Assembly: GCA_900542035.1 (NCBI GenBank)
Contig: UQMJ01000024.1
Location: forward strand, 1-46,465
Source: an uncultured Clostridium sp.
Lineage (GTDB): Bacteria > Bacillota > Clostridia > Lachnospirales > Lachnospiraceae
Length of the DNA: 46,465 nucleotides
Reading direction: 5' to 3'
How positions within the stretch are numbered: the first letter of the stretch is position 1; each line of letters begins with the position of its first letter. The position numbers and the translations under genes are program-made. Shown in pieces: positions 8,209 through 15,951 of this stretch. A model generated the notes under the pieces. The model worked only from the letters and a program-made list of their open reading frames with translations, was not told the origin of the DNA and made no database searches.

Positions 8209-10350
8209 TTAAAGCTTCATAGAAAGAGAAATCCTCTTTTTATTTAAGTCTACAGACAACACCTTTACTTCTACCACATCGCCCACGCTGACTGCTTCCA
8301 GAGGGTGTTTGATATACCGTTCTGTCATTTCGGAAATGTGCACCAGTCCGTCCTGATGGACGCCGATGTCTACAAAGGCTCCAAAATCAATGACATTTCT
8401 TACCGTTCCCTTTAAAATCATGCCTGGAGTCAAATCCTTCATATCCAGCACATCGGTGCGGAGAATGGGCTTTGGCATTTCGTCACGGGGATCTCTTGCC
8501 GGTTTTTCCAGCTCTTTTGCAATATCCAGAAGGGTAATCTCGCCAATTCCCAGTTCTTTTGAAAGCTTCTTAGGATTGGCAATCTTTTTGCTGATGCCAG
8601 TTAAACCGCCTGCCAGGATTTCCTCCGGCTGGTACCCCAGACTGGTCAGAAGCTTTTCTGCTGCCTGGTAGCTTTCCGGATGAACAGAAGTACTGTCAAG
8701 AGGATTGTCCCCTCCTTTGATTCTCATAAATCCAGCGCACTGTTCAAAAGCCTTCGGCCCCAGTTTTGCTACTTTCAAAAGCTGTTTCCGGTTGGTAAAC
8801 GCTCCGTTTTCTTCCCTGTAAGCCACAATATTTTTAGCCAGGGCTTTGCTGATGCCGGAAATGTATTCCAGCAGGGACGCGCTGGCCGTATTTAAGTCTA
8901 CGCCGACTTTATTTACACAGTCTTCTACTACGCCCTGAAGCGTCTCGCTTAAATGCTTCTGGTTCATATCGTGCTGATACTGGCCTACGCCGATAGATTT
9001 GGGGTCTATTTTTACCAGTTCTGACAATGGATCCTGAAGGCGGCGCGCGATGGAAACTGCGCTTCTCTGTCCTACGTCAAACTGGGGGAATTCTTCTGTG
9101 GCCAGCTTACTGGCAGAATAAACGGAAGCTCCTGCCTCATTGACGATAATATACTGAACCTGCTCCGGAATCTCTTTTAACAATTCTACAATTACCTGCT
9201 CCGACTCTCTGGACGCCGTACCGTTTCCAACTGAAATCAGGGAAACGTGGTACTTTTTAATCAGCTCCTTTAATACCTTTTTTGATTCTTCCACTTTATT
9301 CTGAGGCGCAGTCGGATAAATAACTACGGTATCCAGCACTTTTCCGGTTCCATCTACGACCGCCAGCTTACAGCCGGTACGGAATGCCGGATCCCAGCCT
9401 AATACCACTCTGTTTTCAATTGGAGGCTGCATCAGAAGCTGCTCCAAATTTTTGCCAAACACTTTTATCGCTCCGTCTTCTGCCTTATCGGTCAGAAGGC
9501 TGCGAATCTCTCTCTCAATTGCCGGTGCAATCAAACGGTCGTAGCTGTCTTCCGCTACTTCCTGAAGCACTGGCGTCGTATAGGGGTTATCCCGCAGAAT
9601 GAGCTGTTTTTCCAGAAACCGCAGAATCTGATCTCTGGGAGCCGTAATCTTTACGGTAAGGATTTTTTCTTTCTCTCCTCTGTTTAAAGCCAGAATCCGA
9701 TGGCCTGCCACCTTTTTCACTGGTTCCTCATGGTTGTAATACATTTCGTAAACAGAAGAAACCGTTTCGTCTTTTGCAGAAGAAGACAGCATTCCCTGTT
9801 CCATAGTCGCTTTCCGGATATAAGTGCGGTACTCGGCATTGTCGGAAACCGTTTCTGCCAGAATATCTTTTGCTCCGGCAATGGCGTCCTTTACCGTTGC
9901 CACTCCCTTTTCTTCGGAAACATAGTCCTTTGCAATCTGCTCCAGAGGTTCTTTTATCATCTGAAGGGAAATCACATTTGCCAATGGTTCCAGGCCCTTT
10001 TCTTTTGCAATAATGGCCCTTGTCCGGCGTTTCGGACGGTATGGGCGATACAAATCTTCTACCGCTACCAGAGTGGGCGCATCCTGTATCTGCTTTTCCA
10101 GTTCCGGAGTCAGTTTTTCCTGTTCCCGTATAGAAGAAATTACCTGTTCCTTCCGCTCTTCTAAATTGCGCAGATAGCGGAGACGCTCATCTAAATTTCT
10201 CAGCACCTCATCGTTCAGGGAGCCTGTAGCCTCTTTTCTGTAACGGGCAATAAAGGGAATGGTATTGCCCTCATCAATCAGTTTTACCGCTGCTTCTACC
10301 TGCTGGCGGCCAATCTGTAATTCCTGCTGTAATTGCTTAATAATATCCAT
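8209..10350 (-). CDS. tex: Tex family RNA-binding transcription accessory protein
   Basis: Tex proteins are large cytosolic nucleic-acid-binding factors related to eukaryotic Spt6. This 713-residue copy has the full order: N-terminal helical domain with TIPFIARYRKEATGSL, the VEDLYRPYRPKRRTRA stretch, a YqgF/RNase H-like domain starting at VVLGWDPAFRTGCKLA, helix-hairpin-helix segments around LLEYISGISKALAKNI and LLKVAKLGPKAFEQCAGF, and a C-terminal S1 RNA-binding domain (GMILKGTVRNVIDFGAFVDI). Start at the ATG 10350, with AAGGA 7 bases upstream; a longer in-frame start exists 21 bases earlier. It is the promoter-proximal gene of a run with ycxB-like, tsaE, tsaB, rimI and the zinc-ribbon gene. 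Confidence 0.95.
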   Translation of the reverse strand: MDIIKQLQQELQIGRQQVEAAVKLIDEGNTIPFIARYRKEATGSLNDEVLRNLDERLRYLRNLEERKEQVISSIREQEKLTPELEKQIQDAPTLVAVEDLYRPYRPKRRTRAIIAKEKGLEPLANVISLQMIKEPLEQIAKDYVSEEKGVATVKDAIAGAKDILAETVSDNAEYRTYIRKATMEQGMLSSSAKDETVSSVYEMYYNHEEPVKKVAGHRILALNRGEKEKILTVKITAPRDQILRFLEKQLILRDNPYTTPVLQEVAEDSYDRLIAPAIEREIRSLLTDKAEDGAIKVFGKNLEQLLMQPPIENRVVLGWDPAFRTGCKLAVVDGTGKVLDTVVIYPTAPQNKVEESKKVLKELIKKYHVSLISVGNGTASRESEQVIVELLKEIPEQVQYIIVNEAGASVYSASKLATEEFPQFDVGQRSAVSIARRLQDPLSELVKIDPKSIGVGQYQHDMNQKHLSETLQGVVEDCVNKVGVDLNTASASLLEYISGISKALAKNIVAYREENGAFTNRKQLLKVAKLGPKAFEQCAGFMRIKGGDNPLDSTSVHPESYQAAEKLLTSLGYQPEEILAGGLTGISKKIANPKKLSKELGIGEITLLDIAKELEKPARDPRDEMPKPILRTDVLDMKDLTPGMILKGTVRNVIDFGAFVDIGVHQDGLVHISEMTERYIKHPLEAVSVGDVVEVKVLSVDLNKKRISLSMKL

Positions 10351-10396
10351 GCTTTTTCCTTTTCTGTACACTGATCTAGTTTGTTTTGACCAGCTT

Positions 10397-10425
10397 ATTA
10401 TAAGTCATCGCGCTTTTCTTTGCAA
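10397..10425 (-). promoter_or_regulatory. Sigma-A promoter of tex
   Basis: Minus-strand TTGCAA (10420-10425), a 17 bp spacer and a perfect TATAAT (10397-10402), about 47 bp ahead of the tex start codon. Confidence 0.75.
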
Positions 10426-10464
10426 GCAGGGGCCGCATTTCCATCCAGAAATATCTATGTCTGG

Positions 10465-10493
10465 TGGACAGTCCGCAGTTTTCGTGGTAAAAT
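10465..10493 (+). promoter_or_regulatory. Sigma-A promoter of the DUF4190 gene
   Basis: TGGACA (10465-10470), a 17 bp spacer and TAAAAT (10488-10493) precede the plus-strand gene at 10527 by 33 bp. Its -35 lies only 40 bp from that of the divergent tex promoter. Confidence 0.75.
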
Positions 10494-10526
10494 AGGCAGG
10501 TATCTTGTACGAACGGAGGAAATCAT

Positions 10527-11150
10527 ATGTCAGATTATAACGATGATAATAATTTATATAGAAACCCTGACGGCAGTGAAGAGCCGTCTCAGGATCAGGG
10601 CGGCGCCTATCAGAACTCCAATGGCTCGTACCAGAATCAGGGCGGCGCTTATCAGAGCCCTAATGGCTCGTACCAGGATCAGGGCGGCGCTTATCAGGAC
10701 CCCAATTCCTGGCAGTATCCGCCCCAGCAGGATCCTTACGGCAATGGCTACAACCAGACCGGATATAATGGATATAACGGCTACAACCAGGGACCAAACC
10801 AGAATCCCTACTATACCGTTCCTGGCCAGGGACAGGGTCAGCCTCCCAAAAAGGAAAGCAATCCAATGGCCGTTACCTCTATGGTATTAGGTATTTTTTC
10901 CATTATTTCTTGCTGCGCATCCCCTCTTGCCGTGTTGTTAGGCATCGGCGGCATTGTCCTGGCCATTCTTTCTAAAAAAGGAAAGCCTATGAGCGGCTTT
11001 GCCATTGCAGGCGTTGTTCTTTCCGCCGTCGGACTGGTTATCAGCCTGGCATTTTTCGCGTATTACCTTTTTGTCCTTTCTATGATGAAGGATCCCAGAT
11101 ACGCTTCTTTCTTTAATGAAATCTTAGAGCAGTACGAAATGCTTCCATAA
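10527..11150 (+). CDS. DUF4190 membrane protein with an N-terminal Gln/Gly/Asn/Tyr-rich repeat tail
   Basis: The first ~110 residues are low complexity and hydrophilic, with 14-residue repeats QGGAYQxxNGSYQ(D/N) (residues 23-61), then a YNGYNGYN stretch. After NPMAVTSMVLGIF come two hydrophobic hairpins (about residues 115-180) separated by SKKGKPMSGFAIAGV, the layout and motif of DUF4190. The C-terminus is short and outside or inside depending on topology. GGAGG lies 7 bases before the ATG. It stands alone with its own promoter and terminator. Function unknown; the family is often linked to envelope processes, but nothing here proves that. Confidence 0.82.
   Translation: MSDYNDDNNLYRNPDGSEEPSQDQGGAYQNSNGSYQNQGGAYQSPNGSYQDQGGAYQDPNSWQYPPQQDPYGNGYNQTGYNGYNGYNQGPNQNPYYTVPGQGQGQPPKKESNPMAVTSMVLGIFSIISCCASPLAVLLGIGGIVLAILSKKGKPMSGFAIAGVVLSAVGLVISLAFFAYYLFVLSMMKDPRYASFFNEILEQYEMLP
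10593..10706 (+). repeat. 42 bp tandem repeat in the DUF4190 gene
   Basis: Two full 14-codon units and a partial third, each beginning at the codon before CAGGGCGGCG and containing AATGGCTCGTACCAG. The DNA copies are nearly identical, which allows slippage or unequal recombination without changing the frame. Confidence 0.85.
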
Positions 11151-11170
11151 AAGAGTTTCCATTGCATCGC

Positions 11171-11208
11171 AAAAGGCTGCGTTCCATGTTCCGGAACGCA
11201 GCCTTTTT
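11171..11208. terminator. Bidirectional terminator between the DUF4190 and DUF2752 genes
   Basis: The stem AAAGGCTGCGTTCC/GGAACGCAGCCTTT with a 7-base loop ends in five T residues on the plus strand and four on the minus strand. It lies between two convergent genes and can serve both. Confidence 0.9.
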
Positions 11209-11218
11209 ATATTGCTTC

Positions 11219-11572
11219 TCAGGGCATCCATTCAATTCCCCAAAAAATCAAAATTCCATTTTTTATTATCCAGTTCAGCAAAATAACAGTCAGGCCTCCT
11301 ATGGCCCAGTAACGGTAACGCAAAAGAAACCGTTCCTTCCACCAATCGGTTTTTCCTGACCAGCGCCGGATGATGTGTATCAGCCAGACAAAAACTTCAA
11401 ATCCAATCCAGACTGTCAGATACAGGACAAATGGATGGTAATAAAGGCTCATCCCAATTTGTCCCCGCAGCAGCGCTTTTACCGCCCGCGTACCCCCGCA
11501 TCCAGGGCAGTACAATCCGGTAAACATCCGGAACACGCAAGGCAGTTTCCTGAATGTCTCTACCAAATTCAT
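11219..11572 (-). CDS. DUF2752 membrane protein
   Basis: A 117-residue protein with the hallmark YCPGCGGTRAVKALLRGQ loop of DUF2752 near residue 25, followed by two or three hydrophobic segments (SLYYHPFVLYLTVWIGFEVF and AIGGLTVILLNWII). The family has no firm function; the CPGCGG stretch may bind metal. It begins 8 bp after the lysC stop codon, so it is at the tail of the hom-lysC operon, but no good ribosome site precedes the ATG at 11572; an in-frame ATG upstream at 11644 would lie inside lysC. Start is therefore uncertain. Confidence 0.75.
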   Translation of the reverse strand: MNLVETFRKLPCVFRMFTGLYCPGCGGTRAVKALLRGQIGMSLYYHPFVLYLTVWIGFEVFVWLIHIIRRWSGKTDWWKERFLLRYRYWAIGGLTVILLNWIIKNGILIFWGIEWMP

Positions 11573-11579
11573 CAAAGAA

Positions 11580-12788
11580 TTAATCTGCCAGATCAAATGC
11601 ATCGTGCACCAGACGCATTGCCCGATTTGCATCCTGCTCGTCAATCAAAACCGTAATTCTGATTTCAGATGTCGCGATCATCTTAATGTTGACGTCTCCA
11701 TTCGCCAGAGCTTCAAACATCTTGGCAGCAACGCCTGGATTGCTGACCATTCCAGCTCCGATAATGGACACTTTGGCAACTGTCTCGTCACAGGTAATCT
11801 CGCTGGCGGTAAACGTCTCTTTGTTTTCATTCAGAATATCCAATGCTTCTGCCAGATCCGTTCTGGCTACCGTAAAGGAAATATCTTTTTTATCTTCTCT
11901 GCCTACAGACTGAATGATAATATCTACATTAATCTGATTTTTTGCCAGCATATTGAAAATGCGGAAGGCAATACCAGGTTCATTTTTTACTCCCAGTACA
12001 GAAATTCTCGCTGTATTTTTATCTACGGCAACGCCGCTTACCAGCATACGCTCCACTTTCGTTTCCTCCTTTACGACGGTTCCCTCTGCCCTTGTCAGAC
12101 TAGAGAGCACCACCAGTTCTACTCCATATTTTTTTGCCATCTCTACCGAACGGTTGTGAAGGACTTTTGCTCCCAATGACGCAAACTCCAGCATCTCGTC
12201 ATAAGACACTTCCGGAAGCTTTCTGGCATTTGGGACAATTCTGGGATCTGCTGTATAAACCCCTTCTACGTCCGTATAAATCTCGCAGCGATCTGCCCGC
12301 AGCGCTGCTGCAATGGCAACTGCCGTCGTATCAGACCCGCCTCTTCCCAGAGTCGTCATATCGTCGTACCGGTTGATTCCCTGAAAGCCGGTTACAATGA
12401 CTATCTTTTTCGCATCCAGCTCATGCCGGATCCGGTTGGTGTCAATCTTTTTCAGTTTCGCCTTTGTGTAAGCGCTTGTGGTATGCATTCCTACCTGAAC
12501 GGCATTCAAAGAGATTGCCGGTACTCCCAGAGCGTGCATTGCCATTGCCATTAAAGATACCGATACCTGCTCGCCGGTAACCAGCAGCATATCCAGTTCT
12601 CTTTTCGGCGGATTGTAATTCATCTCATATGCTTTGCTTAACAGCCCGTCTGTAGTCTTGCCCATTGCGGACAAAACAACTACCACGTCGTTTCCTTTTT
12701 CGTAATCTTCTATGCAGCGTTTTGCTACATTCATGATCTTTTCTTTATCTGCGACGGAACTTCCGCCAAACTTTTTTACAATCAGCAT
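11580..12788 (-). CDS. lysC: Aspartate kinase
   Basis: Aspartokinase phosphorylates aspartate, the entry step to lysine, threonine and methionine. The 402-residue protein has the VKKFGGSSVAD signature (residues 4-14), the TLGRGGSDTTAVAIAAAL substrate/ATP region, and EIYTDVEGVYTADPRI. Two ACT domains occupy roughly residues 260-400 (GVKNEPGIAFRIFNML and SIIGAGMVSNPGVAAKMF), so feedback inhibition is likely though the effector cannot be read from sequence. Start at 12788, with GGGAGG 5 bases upstream. It follows hom by 45 bp containing a hairpin. Confidence 0.95.
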   Translation of the reverse strand: MLIVKKFGGSSVADKEKIMNVAKRCIEDYEKGNDVVVVLSAMGKTTDGLLSKAYEMNYNPPKRELDMLLVTGEQVSVSLMAMAMHALGVPAISLNAVQVGMHTTSAYTKAKLKKIDTNRIRHELDAKKIVIVTGFQGINRYDDMTTLGRGGSDTTAVAIAAALRADRCEIYTDVEGVYTADPRIVPNARKLPEVSYDEMLEFASLGAKVLHNRSVEMAKKYGVELVVLSSLTRAEGTVVKEETKVERMLVSGVAVDKNTARISVLGVKNEPGIAFRIFNMLAKNQINVDIIIQSVGREDKKDISFTVARTDLAEALDILNENKETFTASEITCDETVAKVSIIGAGMVSNPGVAAKMFEALANGDVNIKMIATSEIRITVLIDEQDANRAMRLVHDAFDLAD

Positions 12789-12801
12789 GGTGTCCTCCCG
12801 A

Positions 12802-12822
12802 TTTGCGGCAGTCTGCCGCAAA
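12802..12822. other. Hairpin between hom and lysC
   Basis: A perfect inverted repeat TTTGCGGC/GCCGCAAA with a 5-base loop lies directly before the lysC ribosome site on the minus strand, which is the coding direction. There is no U-run after it, so it is not a plain terminator; it could influence RNA processing or lysC translation (inference). Confidence 0.6.
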
Positions 12823-12833
12823 ATGATGCCTTT

Positions 12834-14078
12834 TTATTCTGCCCGTATTACACGGATAATGCCGGAAATACGTTCTCTCTTTTTCTGGAACTCTTCTTCT
12901 GTCATAGCCTCTGTCAGCAGGCCAAACTCGGAAAGCCCTTCAATTTCTACCAGCCGTTCTGCATGGAACAGTTGGGAAATCTCCTTCTTTTTGGATGCTT
13001 CTTTCCCTTCTGCCCGCAGGAAATAGCGGAACGTGCCCTGGTTTACAGAAGAAATCTCCTGTTTTTCTTTTGTCCATCCCAACGGAATATTTTCTTTGCT
13101 GTAAATGGCAGCTTCAATCATGTCTGCCACAACTGCGCTTGCAGTAGGAAGCTTTCCTGCGCCGCTTCCATAATACATCGACGTTCCCAGCATATTTCCT
13201 TTTACCAGGATTCCATTGTAAACGTCATTCACTCCATATAGCGGATTTTCCGGTCCAATCATCATGGGAGCTACAAACGCCATTACCCTGTCTTTCTCTA
13301 TGCGGCTGGATCCCAGCAGTTTGATGGACATTCCAAGCTTCTTTGCATATTGGAAATCCACGTCCGTAATCGTCGTAATTCCTTCTGTAGCAATCTCTTC
13401 AAAGCGAACTTCTCTGCCAGTTACCATAGCTGTCAGGATTGCGATTTTGCGGCAGGTGTCATATCCTTCTACGTCTGCTTCCGGATTGCGCTCTGCATAT
13501 CCCAGATCCTGGGCTTCTTTTAATGCAGATTCAAAGGTACTCTTGCAGCAGTCCATTTTCGTCAGAATATAATTGGTTGTCCCATTCAAAATACCAGTAA
13601 TCTCTTCAATTTTTTCTCCCGTCAGGCACCGGTACAAGTTACGGATAATCGGAATCCCTCCTCCTGTACTGGCTTCAAACAGGAAATTTACCTGTTTTTC
13701 CCTGGCTATCTGCAAAAGTTCTGTGCCGCACGCGGCTACCAGCGCTTTATTGGACGTTGCAACGTGCTTTCCCGCCAGAAGGCAGCGCTTTACAAACTCA
13801 TAAGCCGGATGAACTCCGCCCATGGTCTCGACTACAATCTCAACTTCCGGATCTTCTTCAATCCTGGCGAGATCGTGGACAATCTTATTTTCTACTGGAG
13901 TGCCTGGAAAATCCCGTAAATCCAGAACATACTTTACTTCAATTTCTCTTCCGGCGCGTTTTGCAATGATCTCTTTGTTTTGTTCCAGGATTTCCACTAC
14001 GCCAGAACCAATGGTTCCATATCCCATTACTGCTGCTGCTAATTTTTCGGTTACCATTCCCTCTGTGCCCATTCTCAT
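12834..14078 (-). CDS. hom: Homoserine dehydrogenase
   Basis: This enzyme reduces aspartate semialdehyde to homoserine, the branch to threonine and methionine. Visible are the Rossmann loop VMGYGTIGSGVVEIL, the KHVATSNKALVA and FEASTGGGIPIIRNL stretches, the catalytic-domain signature GILNGTTNYILTKM, and NPEADVEGYDTCRKIAIL. The protein is about 414 residues with a short C-terminal region that could form a reduced ACT-like domain. Start is uncertain: ATGs at 14090, 14078, 14072 and 14057 are in frame; 14078 has GGAAGG 4 bases upstream. It lies between the ACT regulator and lysC. Confidence 0.95.
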   Translation of the reverse strand: MRMGTEGMVTEKLAAAVMGYGTIGSGVVEILEQNKEIIAKRAGREIEVKYVLDLRDFPGTPVENKIVHDLARIEEDPEVEIVVETMGGVHPAYEFVKRCLLAGKHVATSNKALVAACGTELLQIAREKQVNFLFEASTGGGIPIIRNLYRCLTGEKIEEITGILNGTTNYILTKMDCCKSTFESALKEAQDLGYAERNPEADVEGYDTCRKIAILTAMVTGREVRFEEIATEGITTITDVDFQYAKKLGMSIKLLGSSRIEKDRVMAFVAPMMIGPENPLYGVNDVYNGILVKGNMLGTSMYYGSGAGKLPTASAVVADMIEAAIYSKENIPLGWTKEKQEISSVNQGTFRYFLRAEGKEASKKKEISQLFHAERLVEIEGLSEFGLLTEAMTEEEFQKKRERISGIIRVIRAE

Positions 14079-14100
14079 AGTCCCTTCCATCCTTTTCGCG

Positions 14101-14544
14101 CTATTCTCTAGCTAAAATCTTTACATAATGGATGCCTTTCATAACCTCCATTTCTTCTATCATACTGGAAACATTTCCCGTATGGCTCTGGACTTCTACG
14201 CTTAATGTCAGCATTGCCACGCCATTGACCGGAATGCTCTGATGAATCGTCAAAATATTGGCCCTATAAACTGCTACCACGTGCAGAAGATCTGACAGCA
14301 ATCCCTGTTCATCATCCATCTGGATCACTAGAGTAATCGTCTTTCCTTTCGTATTGTCATAGAAAGGAAATATATCATCTTTGTATTTATAAAAAGAGCT
14401 TCTGCTGATTCCTACCCGATCGGTAGCCTCCTGAACCGTAATGGCTCTCTCAGATTCTAAAAGCCGCTTCGCTTCTACTACTTTTAAAAGCACTTCTGGA
14501 ACCGCTCTCTGTTTTAACACAAAATACTTACTTTTCTCTCCCAT
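14101..14544 (-). CDS. ACT-domain regulator (PheB/UPF0735 type) upstream of hom
   Basis: A 147-residue protein with two parts: residues about 10-60 contain a helix-turn-helix-like segment (TVQEATDRVGISRSSFYKYKD), and residues about 68-147 form an ACT domain (ITLVIQMDDEQGLLSDLLHVV). Members of this family sit next to hom and thrB in Firmicutes, and pheB of Bacillus subtilis is one. The likely role is amino-acid-responsive regulation (inference). AAGGGGAG precedes the ATG at 14544; an earlier in-frame ATG lies 45 bases upstream. A promoter and a palindrome at the start of transcription precede it. Confidence 0.85.
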   Translation of the reverse strand: MGEKSKYFVLKQRAVPEVLLKVVEAKRLLESERAITVQEATDRVGISRSSFYKYKDDIFPFYDNTKGKTITLVIQMDDEQGLLSDLLHVVAVYRANILTIHQSIPVNGVAMLTLSVEVQSHTGNVSSMIEEMEVMKGIHYVKILARE

Positions 14545-14581
14545 GATTCTCCCCTTATTTCCCGCCAGATGTCCGTACATA

Positions 14582-14597
14582 GAATACATTTGTATTC
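14582..14597. promoter_or_regulatory. Palindrome just downstream of the ACT-hom-lysC promoter
   Basis: The sequence GAATACATTTGTATTC has two perfect 7-base arms around a 2-base centre. It falls roughly at +3 to +19 of the predicted transcript, a usual position for a repressor operator. Which protein binds is unknown; the HTH-ACT protein encoded directly downstream is one candidate. Confidence 0.55.
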
Positions 14598-14606
14598 ATG
14601 GAAAAG

Positions 14607-14635
14607 ATATTATCACATTCATTTAAAGTATGCAA
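14607..14635 (-). promoter_or_regulatory. Sigma-A promoter of the ACT-hom-lysC operon
   Basis: Minus-strand TTGCAT (14630-14635), a 17 bp spacer and TAATAT (14607-14612), about 60 bp upstream of the ACT gene. Confidence 0.7.
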
Positions 14636-14692
14636 CCGTTTTTCCTGTTTTTTCCCGCATACTTTCCTGACCTCGCCGGAAAACACAGAGTA

Positions 14693-14724
14693 TAAAACAG
14701 CCCGAACAGAAATGTTCGGGCCGT
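14693..14724 (-). terminator. Terminator of prfB
   Basis: The stem GGCCCGAACA/TGTTCGGGCT with a 4-base loop is followed by TTTTAT on the minus strand, 17 bp after the prfB stop. It isolates secA-prfB from the ACT-hom operon. Confidence 0.85.
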
Positions 14725-14740
14725 AAACATTTTGCACAGC

Positions 14741-15878
14741 TTAGTCTGCCATCTGGGCGTGTTTATCCGGACATCCAAGACTCAGCCATTTTAAGTATGC
14801 GCTGATAAATGGATCCAGGTTGCCGTTGAGTACGCTGTCTGCATTGCCAAGTTCTTCGCCGGTACGATGATCCTTTACCATCGTGTAAGGCTGCAGCACA
14901 TAGGAACGGATCTGGTTGCCCCATCCTATCTCCTTGACCTCTCCGCGGATATCGGAAAGCTTTTCCGCATTTTCCTGCTGTTTTAACATATACAGCTTTG
15001 CTTTCAGCATCTGCATAGCCTTATCCTTGTTCTGGAACTGGGAACGTTCATTCTGACACTGAACCACAATTCCTGTCGGAATATGGGTAATACGGATGGC
15101 CGAAGACGTCTTATTGATATGCTGTCCGCCGGCTCCGCTGGAACGATAGGTGTCAATCCGCAAATCATCCGGATTGATTTCCACGTCCAGATCTTCTTCA
15201 ATGTCCGGCATTACGTCGCAGGACACAAAGGACGTCTGTCTCTTGCCCGCTGCATTGAATGGGGAAATCCGCACCAGACGGTGCACGCCTCTCTCGGATT
15301 TTAAGTAACCGAATGCATTTTCCCCGTTAACCTGAATCGTAACCGACTTGATTCCTGCCTCGTCGCCGTCCAGAAAATCCAGTACTTCTACAGAAAATCC
15401 CCTGCTCTCTGCCCACCGGCAGTACATCCGGTACAGCATACTGCACCAGTCGCAGGACTCTGTGCCGCCGGCTCCGGCGTTGAGACGCAGAATCGCATTA
15501 CAGTTATCATATTCTCCAGTCAGAAGGGTGGACAGGCGCATTTTCTCCAGATTAGACGAAAATTCATCCAACATGGTCTGAATCTCCGGAATCACTTCCG
15601 GATCATTTTCCTCATATCCCATCTCAATCATCAATTCAATCTCTTCGTAGAGACGTTCCAGATGCTGGTATCCTTCTACTGTATCTTTTAAATTCTTTGC
15701 TTCTTTTACAATCTTGGTTGAGCGTTCGGCATCTTCCCAGAAACTGGGTTCCTCCATACTCTTATCAAGCTCGTCAATCTTCCTTAACTTAGCATCTAAG
15801 TTAAAGTGAATCCCTCACTTCCACTAATGGTTTCTTAAATGTGGACAGCGTATATTTAAACTGATCCAATTCAACCAC
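14741..15878 (-). CDS. prfB: Peptide chain release factor 2, with programmed +1 frameshift
   Basis: RF2 releases peptides at UGA and UAA. The gene is in two frames. A 25-codon first frame from GTG 15878 (reading MVELDQFKYTLSTF, then EVRDSL) ends at TAA (15801-15803). The main frame continues from AAC at 15802 through LNLDAKLRKIDELDKSMEEP to the stop at 14741, about 378 residues in all. RISPFNAAG carries the SPF anticodon-like motif and SGAGGQHINKTSS the GGQ catalytic loop. The frame change is at CTT TAA C, with AGGG 6-9 bases before the CTT. A GTG at 15887 is an alternative start. It follows secA, as in many Firmicutes. Feature spans both frames. Confidence 0.93.
15784..15806 (-). promoter_or_regulatory. 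RF2 autoregulatory frameshift site inside an inverted repeat
   Basis: On the minus strand the slip codon CTT (15804-15806) is followed by TAA (15801-15803) and C. Starting at the last T of CTT there is a perfect repeat TTAACTTAG, ATG, CTAAGTTAA (15784-15804). Released RF2 shortage is expected to favour the shift (established for RF2), but the UAA stop and the repeat are unusual. Confidence 0.85.
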
Positions 15879-15951
15879 AAGCTTCACCCGCTTTCTTATT
15901 TTTATGGTAACTGTCCTGGACAGTTGTATTTTTAGTATTATTATTTAATTC

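Noticed and set aside
11604..12179. Plus-strand gene opposite lysC (191 codons)
   Set aside because: Shadow frame without a ribosome site; lysC is unambiguous on the minus strand.
14545..14640. Lysine riboswitch or T-box before the hom-lysC operon
   Set aside because: The predicted leader is only about 60 bases, too short for either, and lacks their conserved stems; only a short palindrome is present.
14741..15878. prfB as a frameshifted pseudogene or sequencing error
   Set aside because: The break occurs exactly at the known RF2 recoding position after about 25 codons, with the CTT-stop-C pattern and an AGGG upstream; the rest of RF2 is intact.
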